Shown piece by piece: positions 1-8,614 of a stretch of 64,000 bases of DNA. Each line of letters starts with the position of its first letter. Positions within the stretch are counted from its first letter, which is position 1. The translations under genes and the position numbers were made by a program. The stretch is from Symplocastrum torsivum CPER-KK1. GTDB lineage: Bacteria; Cyanobacteriota; Cyanobacteriia; Cyanobacteriales; Coleofasciculaceae. The notes beneath the pieces were generated by a model. That model was not told the origin of the DNA. It searched no databases and saw nothing but the letters and a program-made list of their open reading frames with translations. Location of the stretch: positions 1-64,000 of the forward strand of contig JAHHIF010000022.1 in NCBI GenBank assembly GCA_019358875.1. The letters are read 5' to 3'.

Positions 1-401
1 TCATCTAACTCTTGGAGCTGTTTTTCTTTATTCTGACTTTCCCTATAGTGTTTTTGCTACAAGGAGAGCTTTAATTTTATCATTGTCTTCTTTTTGTTTG
101 TTTACATCTCAAATGAAAATTCTATATATAGCAGTCAAGCTGATAGTTCAGGCAAGACCCAGAGTGTCTAAATCGTCGCAAAGCTAGCCATACCAATACT
201 TTTGGAAGTTGCGCGAATCTAAAAATGAGGCGAGAGACTTCAAACCCTTGTCTAATCAAGAATACCGTCCTAAATTGCAGTGTGCGATGAAAAACACCCA
301 CCCACTCGCGCACCCAACTGTGAAGTCGCCAGGAAAAATTGCGATCGCTCATCCCTTGCCATCCGTTAAATTAAAGTTGGCTAACCTCCAACCAAAGAAT
401 T
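1..401. other. Intergenic leader, no gene seen
   Basis: No open frame here reads like a protein; the minus-strand frame at 122-352 is rich in Arg, Phe and Trp and has no recognisable motif. A HIP1 octamer GCGATCGC lies at 341-348. The end of this stretch is the leader of the comF-like gene. Confidence 0.6.
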
Positions 402-1079
402 ATGGCAACTGGAATTCAGAAACTCAAAAATGGTCTACTGGCTCTTTTTCTGAAGTCCAATTGTCCCCTATGCGATCGCCCCGCAGACATCGAAGTGTGT
501 GAATACTGTCAGCGGCAATTGCTACGCTGTCAGCTTAAAACACCAAGCAACTTGTGGCAAGGTGAATTACCAGTCTTTGTCTGGGGAAGTTATAGCGGTA
601 CCTTGAAACAAGCGATCGCTTCCCTAAAATACAACAACCAACCTCAACTAGCACGTCCATTAGGTCACTGGCTAGGGCAAGCATGGCTCAAATCACCCGC
701 CGCTACCCAGGTAAAAAAGTTGACAGTAGTTCCAATTCCCCTGCACCCAACCAAGCTACAACAACGCGGCTACAACCAAGCAGAACTGGTTGCCCAAAGC
801 TTTTGCCAATTCACTGGTTACAAAGAGCAACCACAGGGTTTAGAACGAGTTCGTTCCACCGAGGCGCAGTTTGGTTTATCTGTCAAAGAGCGAGAGCAAA
901 ACCTTGCGGATGCCTTTGTAATTGATAAACGCTTAGCCCAACATCCACCAAGCGCACCTGTACTATTAGTCGATGATATCTACACGACAGGAGCAACCGT
1001 CTGCTCAGCCGCTCAAGCCTTCCGAAAAGCAGGAATACCTGTATATGGAGTAGTTGCGATCGCAACCTCCAAAAAATAA
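402..1079 (+). CDS. comF: ComF family phosphoribosyltransferase-like protein
   Basis: 225 aa, normal for ComFC/GntX proteins. The N-terminus has two CxxC pairs (Cys21/Cys24 and Cys33/Cys36), the zinc-ribbon-like part of the family. The C-terminal half is a type I phosphoribosyltransferase fold, with the PRPP-binding loop LLVDDIYTTGATV near residues 188-200 and the family motif PLHPTKLQQRGYNQAE near 112. In other bacteria ComF assists uptake of single-stranded DNA; the cyanobacterial role is probably natural competence, but this is by family. It stands alone, with no other competence gene next to it. The ATG at 402 places the cysteine pairs at the expected distance from the N-terminus. Confidence 0.88.
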   Translation: MATGIQKLKNGLLALFLKSNCPLCDRPADIEVCEYCQRQLLRCQLKTPSNLWQGELPVFVWGSYSGTLKQAIASLKYNNQPQLARPLGHWLGQAWLKSPAATQVKKLTVVPIPLHPTKLQQRGYNQAELVAQSFCQFTGYKEQPQGLERVRSTEAQFGLSVKEREQNLADAFVIDKRLAQHPPSAPVLLVDDIYTTGATVCSAAQAFRKAGIPVYGVVAIATSKK

Positions 1080-1206
1080 TACGTCCTGACCAAGTTAAGC
1101 CAAATGGCACTGAGTTAAGGGATATGAAGGATATAGGGGAGTACTTTCTTCCCCACCTTCCCCATCTCTCCTGAAGTTTCAACAGGCAATTTAGATGTGT
1201 GACAGC

Positions 1207-2247
1207 TTACTCCCCCTTCCCCTCAAACTCTTCCAGCAACGTCTGCAACGCCGTTTTCATCTCATCAATACTTGTTGTTGCTGTACCAAATTGACGTACA
1301 ACAATACTTGCCGCTAAATTGCCCAAAACTGCCGCTTCCCAAAACGACGCTCCCATGCACAAACTCAAGGTCAGCGCTGCCACAACAGTATCTCCAGCAC
1401 CCGTAACATCAAAAACATCAGTACGATTGAACGCTGGAATGTGATGCTCAGCACCACTGCGGTCAAATAGACTCATTCCCTCATCGCCACGAGTAATTAG
1501 AATTTGTTGAGCCTGCGTCAGTGCTAATAAATCTTGACCCGCTTTTGTAAGAGTTTGAGGATTTTTAATCGCATATCCTACGGCTTGCTCCGCCTCCGGT
1601 AGATTTGGCGTAAATACCCCAGCAGTGCGATAGCGTCCCAAATTCTTTTGAGCATCGACCACTGTCAGAGGGTGTGACAACGCCGCTTCTATGACTGGTG
1701 CGGTGAGGACACCATCCCCATAATCAGAACAAACCACCGCATCGACTGTATCCAACTGCTGTCGAATCTCATCCGCTAGCTGTAACTGCACATCTGAGTC
1801 TGGCAAATCATCCGATTTCCGATCTACCCGCACAATCTGCTGAGTTACTGACTGACGTGCATGACCAGCAATTCGAGTTTTAGTTACCGTTGGTCGGTCT
1901 GGGTCAATTAAGATTGCCCTAGTATCAATGCCAGCCACTTCAAAAATTTGCCGCAGAACTTCGCCTTGGCTATCCTTCCCAACCAATCCGGCAACTTTCA
2001 CCTTCGCGCCTAGCTTCGCAAGGTTATAGACAGCATTTGCTCCACCCCCAGGCGTTTGTCTAGTGGTTTCATGGCGGATAATTAACACAGGAGCCTCTCT
2101 GGAAATGCGCTCGACTTGACCTGTTAGAAATTCATCGAGAGTCAAGTCACCAACAACCAACACCCGTGCTTGGGAAAAGCGATCGAGTAACCCAAATAAA
2201 CGCTCCGCTGAGGCAACTAGCTGATTTGTGAAAGAAGATTCAGGCAT
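1207..2247 (-). CDS. PfkB-family sugar kinase, HldE/RfaE kinase-domain type
   Basis: 346 aa. The protein aligns by eye to the N-terminal kinase domain of HldE (D-glycero-beta-D-manno-heptose-7-phosphate kinase): VLVVGDLTLDEF near the start, the PfkB signature PGGGANAVYNLAKLGAKV around residue 66, and the anion-hole/catalytic motif DVTGAGDTVVAALTL near residue 282, where the Asp of GAGD is the catalytic base. There is no second cytidylyl/adenylyltransferase domain, so it is a kinase-only form. Predicted to phosphorylate a heptose or related sugar phosphate for LPS core or a nucleotide-sugar; the substrate is not shown by sequence. Start ATG at 2247. It is transcribed on the same strand as the TonB-like gene but 151 bp downstream, probably separately. 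Confidence 0.82.
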   Translation of the reverse strand: MPESSFTNQLVASAERLFGLLDRFSQARVLVVGDLTLDEFLTGQVERISREAPVLIIRHETTRQTPGGGANAVYNLAKLGAKVKVAGLVGKDSQGEVLRQIFEVAGIDTRAILIDPDRPTVTKTRIAGHARQSVTQQIVRVDRKSDDLPDSDVQLQLADEIRQQLDTVDAVVCSDYGDGVLTAPVIEAALSHPLTVVDAQKNLGRYRTAGVFTPNLPEAEQAVGYAIKNPQTLTKAGQDLLALTQAQQILITRGDEGMSLFDRSGAEHHIPAFNRTDVFDVTGAGDTVVAALTLSLCMGASFWEAAVLGNLAASIVVRQFGTATTSIDEMKTALQTLLEEFEGKGE

Positions 2248-2319
2248 AGACTAAGGATAGACAAGAGAAGCAAAACACCAAGGCTCCATTATCCAATCTT
2301 GTGAGCTAGGTGTCTCGTC

Positions 2320-2366
2320 TACCAATGAGCCGGAGCAGGCTTCTCGACTGACTTCTCTCATTGGTA
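2320..2366. terminator. Inverted repeat between TonB-like and heptose-kinase-like genes
   Basis: TACCAATGAG (2320-2329) and its exact complement CTCATTGGTA (2357-2366) can form a 10-bp stem with a 27-nt loop just downstream of the TonB-like stop. No strong T-tract follows on the minus strand, so it could be a processing or attenuation hairpin rather than a classical terminator. Confidence 0.45.
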
Positions 2367-2398
2367 ATTAGAGGTTTTTCAGTTGGAAGTTCCTAATC

Positions 2399-3835
2399 TC
2401 ACTCGTCAGGTGAGTTTTCGGGTCTAGGTGAGTTTTGAGGCTCAGGGGAATTCTGTCGCTCATTTGGGTTTTCGGGTCTAGGTGAGTTTTGAGGCTCAGG
2501 GGAATTCTGTCGCTCATTTGAGTTTTCGGGCTTAGGTGAGTTTTGAGGCTCAGGGGAATTTTGCCGCTCATTTGAGTTTTCGGGTCTAGGTGAGTTTTGA
2601 GGCTCAGGGGAATTCTGCCGCTCATTTGAACGTTCAGTAGACCTCAAAGCTGGGCAAATTTCTTTGCTGTATTCAAAGCTGGTATACACCTGGTAAAGCT
2701 TTGGCGCACCCGTTACATTTCTGAAACTGCGGGAACTAATTTCCTGGCTAGCTTGCTGATTGAAAATCTGGTAACCTGCACTCCGAATTAAGTCTATCTG
2801 TGCTGTTTTCCCACTAGCATCTACCAAAACATTATGGACAGCCGTGCCTTCTAGCTGCTTCAAGCAGGCGGCTTTGGGATAAGTCCCCTCGCGACGTTGG
2901 ATTTCCGGCTCTGCCTGCTGCACCTTTGCCCGTGAAGCAACATCATTTCTCATGGCTTCAGCCGACGTGGTATTACTACTGTCCGGTCTGAGGCTCTGCT
3001 GGATCTGCCGAATGTCTTGCACCCGCTGGGCGATTAGTGTTTGCGTCCGTGATGTTCCAGGTGTTTGTGTTGCTGGAGTGTTGGAAGGTGCTGGTGGTGT
3101 AGGGCCATTAGCCGCCACAGTTGTTTGCGTTGGGCTAGTGGGTGTTGAAGACGGTTGGGGTATAGGTTGTTGAGAGGTGGGCGGTTGAGGTGGTGGTGGC
3201 GTGGGTGTAGTCGGCAGGAACACTGGTGGTGTAGCCGTTGTTGTATCAGGAAAACTTGGGAATGGTGGTAGGGGAGCAGCAGGAAGACCACCGGGCAATG
3301 AGCGTGGTTGGATAGGAGTTACTGGCAGTGACGTGGCTCGGTTAGTCCTAGTCCATATAGGACTATTACGAACAGGAAACTTTATGCGGCTTGGCTGTCG
3401 GCTGAATGATGGTAGCGGTGAAAAAGAAAACCTATTGCTTGTTGATGAGCGGGAGGTTGACCGTGGGGAGGTTGAGGGTAAAGAGCTTAGCGGGAAGTTG
3501 TAGAGAGACGAATCTTTAGGAAGAGGTGGTAAGGAAGATAGAGTTGGCGGTAAGGATTCTAGCGGTTGGATTTGAGTAGAAACCGCTGGTGGTAGCGGAG
3601 GTGGCGAAAGCTGGGGTAAACGACTCTGTTCTTGTGGGCTTAATTGCGTCAGTTGAACAGTTCGTCGTGACGGTGACTTTTCACGGGAGAAACTCGGTAA
3701 ATAAGGAAGTGATAGTCCCACTACTACATGGATACCGATAGATGCCATCACAGCAATACTCGTCGGTTGACTCAGTTTTTCAGGGACGCTTTTTATTAGG
3801 TTAGGGAAGCTTTTAGTAAAGGAAGCGTAAGACAT
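2399..3835 (-). CDS. TonB-like proline-rich energy-transducer protein with repeat tail
   Basis: 478 aa. A short cytoplasmic N-terminus is followed by one membrane segment (about residues 27-46, IAVMASIGIHVVVGLSLPYL), then a long Pro/Ser/Thr-rich periplasmic spacer (about 50-290), then a TonB-C-like domain (about 310-395: YPKAACLKQLEGTAVHNVLV, then SAGYQIFNQQA). This is the TonB layout, used to couple inner-membrane energy to outer-membrane receptors. No ExbB/ExbD or TonB-dependent receptor is nearby, so a TonB role is inferred; envelope-spanning structural function is possible. The last ~75 residues are an 18-residue repeat with core ERQNSPEPQNSPRPEN, beyond where normal TonB proteins end. 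The start ATG at 3835 puts the membrane segment near the N-terminus as expected. Confidence 0.78.
   Translation of the reverse strand: MSYASFTKSFPNLIKSVPEKLSQPTSIAVMASIGIHVVVGLSLPYLPSFSREKSPSRRTVQLTQLSPQEQSRLPQLSPPPLPPAVSTQIQPLESLPPTLSSLPPLPKDSSLYNFPLSSLPSTSPRSTSRSSTSNRFSFSPLPSFSRQPSRIKFPVRNSPIWTRTNRATSLPVTPIQPRSLPGGLPAAPLPPFPSFPDTTTATPPVFLPTTPTPPPPQPPTSQQPIPQPSSTPTSPTQTTVAANGPTPPAPSNTPATQTPGTSRTQTLIAQRVQDIRQIQQSLRPDSSNTTSAEAMRNDVASRAKVQQAEPEIQRREGTYPKAACLKQLEGTAVHNVLVDASGKTAQIDLIRSAGYQIFNQQASQEISSRSFRNVTGAPKLYQVYTSFEYSKEICPALRSTERSNERQNSPEPQNSPRPENSNERQNSPEPQNSPKPENSNERQNSPEPQNSPRPENPNERQNSPEPQNSPRPENSPDE
2412..2627. repeat. 54-bp minisatellite, four copies, in the TonB-like gene 3' end
   Basis: Four near-identical 54-bp units start at 2412, 2466, 2520 and 2574. 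Each encodes an 18-residue Pro/Gln/Asn/Glu-rich unit on the minus strand. Because 54 is a multiple of three, copy-number change keeps the frame. A second minus-strand frame is also open through the array for the same reason, and is a shadow. Confidence 0.95.
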
Positions 3836-4052
3836 AGCAAGTACAGTTCACTCCGCTGCATCAAGAGCAGACTATTAGGTTCAGACAGTTTAAAGATGTA
3901 TCAGCTTGGATCGCCAGTTGATTTTTAATGATAGACGAGAGTTCTTTTAAAACAGGAGAGTTAAGTTGACAGTTTTTGAGTTGGTCGCATAAAGCTGGCA
4001 GACTCAGACTGAAGTCTCAGAAGTTCCGTCAAATCACTTGGCTTGATTTAAT

Positions 4053-4781
4053 TTAACGATCGCCTTGGGCAATTTTTACAATAAGCAGGGAAAAATAAGG
4101 CAGTTTTAGGGTAGGGCGATCGCGTAAATCTTGATAAATCACTTGCTCTGGTCGTGTAGCTCGCTCCACAATAAACGCAGTTTCCAGCAACCCATGCCGA
4201 TGTAGCACCTTCCAAACCTCTTCATAGACCGAACTCACCTTCATGAGTACCACAACATCTGCCCAAGCCAAAATTGTTTCCAGTTCCCCCACATTATAGA
4301 GAGCCGGAAGCACCACGAGACGTTGGTCACGCACCGTCAAGGGCATTTTTAACGCTGATGCGGCTGCCATCGGAGAACAGACTCCTGGTACTGTCTGGAC
4401 ATTACACTCAGGATATAACTGTTGTAGTGTCTCGGCTAAGTAAGTAAATGTGCTGTAAAAACTGACATCCCCTTCACAGACAAACGCCACATCTTGACCG
4501 CGCTGAAGATGTTGCCAAACTTGCTCGGCTGCGACTTGCCATGCTTGAGTCAGTAGGGCAATATCCTGCACATAAGGAAAGCTCAATGCCAACTGCACCT
4601 GCTCTTTCCCCAACCATTCTTCCACAATCTGCTGCGCTATACCTGGTTTACCATGAACTCCAGCCGGAAAAGCTACTACAGGTGATTGCTTCAGGAGACG
4701 CAGCCCTTTGAGGGTAATCAATTCAGAGTCACCTGGCCCAACACTAATACCGTAGAGGGTGCCAACTTGCGCGATCGTCAC
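4053..4781 (-). CDS. cobI: Precorrin-2 C20-methyltransferase
   Basis: 242 aa, usual length for CobI/CbiL. Transfers a methyl group from SAM to C-20 of precorrin-2 in cobalamin (vitamin B12) synthesis, in the cytoplasm. Family motifs are visible: GTLYGISVGPGDSELITLKG at residues 7-26 (SAM-dependent tetrapyrrole methylase P-loop-like GxGxGD region), FVCEGDVSFYSTF near 99, and VPGVCSPMAAAS near 131. The start is a GTG at 4781, seven residues before the conserved motif. No other cob gene lies in the window, which fits the scattered B12 genes of cyanobacteria. Confidence 0.93.
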   Translation of the reverse strand: MTIAQVGTLYGISVGPGDSELITLKGLRLLKQSPVVAFPAGVHGKPGIAQQIVEEWLGKEQVQLALSFPYVQDIALLTQAWQVAAEQVWQHLQRGQDVAFVCEGDVSFYSTFTYLAETLQQLYPECNVQTVPGVCSPMAAASALKMPLTVRDQRLVVLPALYNVGELETILAWADVVVLMKVSSVYEEVWKVLHRHGLLETAFIVERATRPEQVIYQDLRDRPTLKLPYFSLLIVKIAQGDR

Positions 4782-4842
4782 TTTATAAATTTGGTTTAAT
4801 AATTAGCAGCTTCGGACTGTCAATCCAGAATCTAAATCCAAA

Positions 4843-5544
4843 ATGCCATTGCCGACTGTCATTCTACCAGGCTATTTTGCAGGGGCGATTGAGTATCGTC
4901 TCTTAGAACAATCTCTACAAAAATTAGGGTTCCCTACTGTTACCGTACCCTTACGGCAGCAGGATTGGTTTCCAACGGTCGGGGGTCGCTCAATGGTACC
5001 AATTTTGCGGAAAATTGACCAAACCGTCAAGCAACTGCGTGAGCAATACAACGCTCCTAAGGTCAACCTAATTGGTCACTCAGCAGGTGGCTGGATTGCG
5101 CGGATTTACCTAGGAGAAAAGCCCTACGACATCCACAACGATGTTACAGAGTCAGCAGGTTTATGGCACGCTTACCCTTACGTGACAACGCTGGTAACCT
5201 TAGGAACACCCCATATTAGTCAAGAGCGTTGGACAAAACGCAATCTAGATTTTGTGAAAATCAATTATCCAGGTGCTTTTTACCCAGATGTTCGCTACGT
5301 TTGTGTCGCAGGTAAGGCAATCTATGGTGAACGACGCTTAGGACGTTGGTTAGCTTACAGCAGTTATAAGCTCACTTGCGGAAACGGTAACTGTTGGGGA
5401 GATGGGATAACGCCGATTGAAGCCGCTCATTTGGTTGGGGCAACGAATCTCACCCTGGACGGAGTGCTGCATTCACCTAGAAGAGCAGGCATTTGGTATG
5501 GTTCACCTGAAGCAATGGAGGCTTGGGTGCGTTATTTAGCATGA
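4843..5544 (+). CDS. Alpha/beta-hydrolase, lipase/PGAP1-like
   Basis: 233 aa. Begins with VILPGYFAGAIEYRLLEQSL, the strand and oxyanion part of a lipase fold. The nucleophile elbow is GHSAGG (Ser about residue 80, in LIGHSAGGWIARIYLGE), and VTLGTPH near residue 126 is typical of triacylglycerol-lipase/PGAP1-like proteins. A C-terminal His (VLHSPRRAG near 212) probably completes the triad, with an Asp such as in WGDGITP. No signal peptide is seen, so it should act in the cytoplasm or at a membrane; the ester substrate is unknown. It is divergent from cobI with only 61 bp between starts, so the promoters must overlap. Confidence 0.83.
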   Translation: MPLPTVILPGYFAGAIEYRLLEQSLQKLGFPTVTVPLRQQDWFPTVGGRSMVPILRKIDQTVKQLREQYNAPKVNLIGHSAGGWIARIYLGEKPYDIHNDVTESAGLWHAYPYVTTLVTLGTPHISQERWTKRNLDFVKINYPGAFYPDVRYVCVAGKAIYGERRLGRWLAYSSYKLTCGNGNCWGDGITPIEAAHLVGATNLTLDGVLHSPRRAGIWYGSPEAMEAWVRYLA

Positions 5545-5994
5545 CGTAGGGGAAGTAGAGGAAGCAGGGGAAGATTCTACGGGGATAGTGATTTCTGCTC
5601 TATCACACCAATTCCCAATTCCAAATTCCCACTCCCTCTAATTACCTACGCTTCAAGGGCAATGCCATGCTGGGATTCTGATTGCTTTTTATTATGAGCC
5701 GACGGCGGGCGGTGCTTACAATTCTTTAAGAGCGATCGCGCTTGCCGTTATCCATCTTGGTGGACTACTGCTGCAAGAATGGGAAGCCAAGCCTCTCCAA
5801 AGTAGACTTAGCAGAAATCTTTTCAGTTTCCGAAGTGTCCGAACCAGAAAAATCAGTTGTAACTAGGAGTTCGGGTAGGTAAGTTTAGCCTCAAACCGTC
5901 TCCAAATTTTCTACCGTCCTCTCATTCTGAATATTGCCTGTATTCAGGGTAGACTTCGGCTCAAATACATGAGCCAGAGCTACATCTAGATGGG
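5545..5994. other. Convergent intergenic region
   Basis: About 450 bp between the lipase-like gene and the antiporter stop. It contains A/G-rich and CCAATTCC-type low-complexity runs at about 5545-5640 (the same family of short repeats as elsewhere in the window) and a HIP1 octamer near 5732. I see no coding sequence, tRNA or convincing terminator. Confidence 0.5.
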
Positions 5995-7935
5995 TTAACT
6001 CGGAGTAGGTGGCTGCAACACTTCCTCAATAGCCGTTGCTGAGACAGGCGCAGAAATAGGCACCTCCTCCACTTCCGGTAGCCTCTCTAATGCCAATCGA
6101 GATGAAGGACTCGCACCGGATAAGCGCTTTAGGAGTTTTGGTCTAGGATCGTGCAGCAGGTAGATAATTTGGTCTCCCGGCTGCCAATCCTCAGAGGCGG
6201 ATACAATCTGAAAATTAGCCTCTCGTTCCACCAGTAAGGGCAGAAGTTCTCCAGAGCGAATTAAGGCTTTTAAATGCGCCCGTTGAAAGGCAAATTCTGG
6301 TTCTTTGAGTGCCGTTTTGCCTAGCTTCACTTGCCCCTCATTGAGGTACTGGTTCCAGGATTTGATCGGGAGTTGGGGAACAAAAGCCTGATTAACTTTA
6401 GTTTTGTTGTTCGTTGGATTTGCTTGGGGGTCACGAGAAAACACGGCTAAAACTCGTGGTGGCTGAAACTCTTCAACTGCTCGTTGAGCTAAAACCAGGT
6501 TCACTTCACCATTATTGGTCATTGCCAAGAACGTTCCCATAGAGTCAAGCCCTGCCTCTTCGAGAACGTCGATATCTAAACCACTACTTTGGAACACGCG
6601 CAAATTTTCTTGCTCCGCTTTTTCGCACGCTTCCGGATCAGTGTCGATGAGTACCACAGATTCTCCTCGCTCCTGAAACAGACGGCCAATCAGACGACTT
6701 AAGGGATTACAACCGATAATAACGGCACCCGTGGCTCCAGCGCTCCGATTAATTTGTAACCAGTTGGCAACCCAGCGAGCGGTTAGTCCTTGCAAAAAAA
6801 CGGTCAGCATAATGGTCAGGAAAACCAGCGCCTTAATCGAGTCTCCCCCATTAATCCCCCGTTCAGTGAGGAGAATGGCAAACAAGGAAGCAACAGAAGC
6901 GCTGACAATTCCTTTAGGGGCAACCCAGGACAAAAACAACTTCTGTCGCCAATTCAGCCCACTGTTCCAGGTACATAAGGCAATACTGATGGGACGCACC
7001 ACAAACATCAGCACTAAAACTGTGAAAAGGCTACCCCAGCCCAAGGCAAAGATACTGGCAATTGACAAGTCTGCTGAGAGCAGAATGAACAACACTGAGA
7101 CACCAAGGACTGTTAATTGCCCTTTGAAGCGCCGTAGCAAGCGTTCTTCAGGTAGGGCAGAGGAGCCAACAACAAGCCCCGCAATAACTGTTGCCATCAG
7201 TCCAGATTCGCTACGAATCATTTGCGCCAAGCCAAACAAACCCCATAGTCCTGCCAGCACGACCAGGTTTTTGAGTTCTTCTGAAATAAAGTCGGCACGT
7301 TTGAGAATCAAGCCCAGTAACCAACCACCAACGGCACCAATTGCCCCACCAATACCAAGGCGGAGAGTTAGACCAATAATGGAATCTGAAAGACTAACAT
7401 GGCTGTTCACAATCGTATCAAGCACGACAACAGCAAGAATCGCCCCTACTGGGTCAACTAAAACGCCTTCTCCTTCCAAAATCGTTGCCACCTGCCGATC
7501 AACTTGCACCTGTTTTAGCAGAGGACCAATGACAGTTGGACCGGTGACAACGACTAACGCTGCATAAAGAAAGGCAATTGGCCAAGGAAATTCACCCAAC
7601 CAGTGGGCTGCCATCCCACCCCCTAGCAGCGTAATCAGCGTGCCTAGGGTAACCAAGTTCCTGAGACTACCAGAAACTTTCCCTAATTCTCGCAGTTCTA
7701 GGTTTAGCCCTCCTTCAAACAAAATGACGGCAACAGAGAGGGCAACAATCACTTCCAGTCCGACTCCCAGTGCCTGGGGGTGCAATAAACCAAAGCCATC
7801 GGGTCCCAAGAGTATCCCAAATATTAGCAGGAAGACGATACTGGGAACTTTGAAGTATTCAGCGATTACCTGGGCACTAATCCCGGCGAGGACGGTGATG
7901 ACCATCTGTAGGGTTAATTCAAATGATCCTTCCAT
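5995..7935 (-). CDS. CPA1/NhaP-type cation:proton antiporter with C-terminal TrkA-N domain
   Basis: 646 aa. Residues 1-390 hold about 12-13 hydrophobic segments of a Na+(K+)/H+ exchanger, with the motifs LFEGGLNLELREL near 72, VVVTGPTVIGPLLKQ near 127 and EGEGVLVDPVGAILAVVV near 153, the acidic pair region of the ion path. Residues 400-520 form a Rossmann TrkA-N/RCK domain (AVIIGCNPLSRLIGRLFQE; VVLIDTDPEACEKAE), and 520-620 a TrkA-C-like domain, suggesting gating by nucleotide or ligand. A role in salt or pH homeostasis at the plasma or thylakoid membrane is inferred from the family. The ATG at 7935 begins a few residues before the first membrane segment. The 278-aa plus-strand frame inside it (6731-7567) is a shadow. 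Confidence 0.92.
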   Translation of the reverse strand: MEGSFELTLQMVITVLAGISAQVIAEYFKVPSIVFLLIFGILLGPDGFGLLHPQALGVGLEVIVALSVAVILFEGGLNLELRELGKVSGSLRNLVTLGTLITLLGGGMAAHWLGEFPWPIAFLYAALVVVTGPTVIGPLLKQVQVDRQVATILEGEGVLVDPVGAILAVVVLDTIVNSHVSLSDSIIGLTLRLGIGGAIGAVGGWLLGLILKRADFISEELKNLVVLAGLWGLFGLAQMIRSESGLMATVIAGLVVGSSALPEERLLRRFKGQLTVLGVSVLFILLSADLSIASIFALGWGSLFTVLVLMFVVRPISIALCTWNSGLNWRQKLFLSWVAPKGIVSASVASLFAILLTERGINGGDSIKALVFLTIMLTVFLQGLTARWVANWLQINRSAGATGAVIIGCNPLSRLIGRLFQERGESVVLIDTDPEACEKAEQENLRVFQSSGLDIDVLEEAGLDSMGTFLAMTNNGEVNLVLAQRAVEEFQPPRVLAVFSRDPQANPTNNKTKVNQAFVPQLPIKSWNQYLNEGQVKLGKTALKEPEFAFQRAHLKALIRSGELLPLLVEREANFQIVSASEDWQPGDQIIYLLHDPRPKLLKRLSGASPSSRLALERLPEVEEVPISAPVSATAIEEVLQPPTPS

Positions 7936-8602
7936 ATGCGTAAGTGTCGCAGGTGATCCACTCAGGTCTAGAGGCTTGATGTTCTGTGTTTAGGAACCTG
8001 AGGGGGTTGTTAAGCAAGTTGAACGAAGGCAAATAATCTGTTAACTCGAAACGTGTGAGATGCTTCATAGATAGCGTAAATCTTTCAAGACTTCCAGGTA
8101 TTGATACCACCAGGTGGAGAAACTAGCGTTAGTACATTACTAGTCATGTCTGGTAGGAGTTCAAGCTTAATAAGCCTGAAAGTAACCCTGCATCTGTTAA
8201 TAAACTAGCTTGGTTCATTGTGATGATCTACAAAAAAAATTTCAAAATAAAATTTTGAAAACGAAATTAAATCATGAATCATGCTGGGTATTTTAGCATC
8301 TGGGTTTCAACCAGCCCCTCAAAAGAGGTGTTAGCTGGTAGAACTCGCTAAGAACAGGAAAATTGGCTTGTGTGTAATTGATGTAATTGGTAGTTCACAA
8401 TTTCCAGGAAACACTAAGAAGAATGCGAAAGCTGCATAATTACCCCGTAATCGGGACTCGACCGCACCTTAGTCAATGAATTTCTCATACATAATTGGAA
8501 AGTCACCTTTGAAAAGCGTACCGCTGCTGCGAACAACTTTAAAGATGAGTAGCAGATCGGATTAGCACGCTGTTGTGAACTGGCAACGAGCAACAATCGG
8601 AA
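7936..8602. other. Divergent intergenic region
   Basis: About 670 bp between the antiporter and GT39 starts. No plausible gene. An A/T-rich hairpin lies at 8240-8260: TTTCAAAAT, a 3-nt loop, then ATTTTGAAA, a perfect 9-bp stem. It faces both promoters and may be an operator or a terminator remnant. Confidence 0.5.
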
Positions 8603-8614
8603 TTGTTGGTAAAG

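Noticed and set aside
122-352. 76-codon minus-strand frame at the window start
   Set aside because: Composition rich in Arg, Phe and Trp with no motif; probably non-coding.
2368-2625. 85-codon repeat protein in the other minus-strand frame
   Set aside because: It comes from the 54-bp repeat, whose length keeps several frames open; the TonB-like frame continues into a real domain.
6731-7567. 278-codon open frame on the plus strand inside the antiporter gene
   Set aside because: It is antisense to conserved membrane segments and TrkA motifs and has Arg/Pro/Thr-biased composition, the usual shadow frame.
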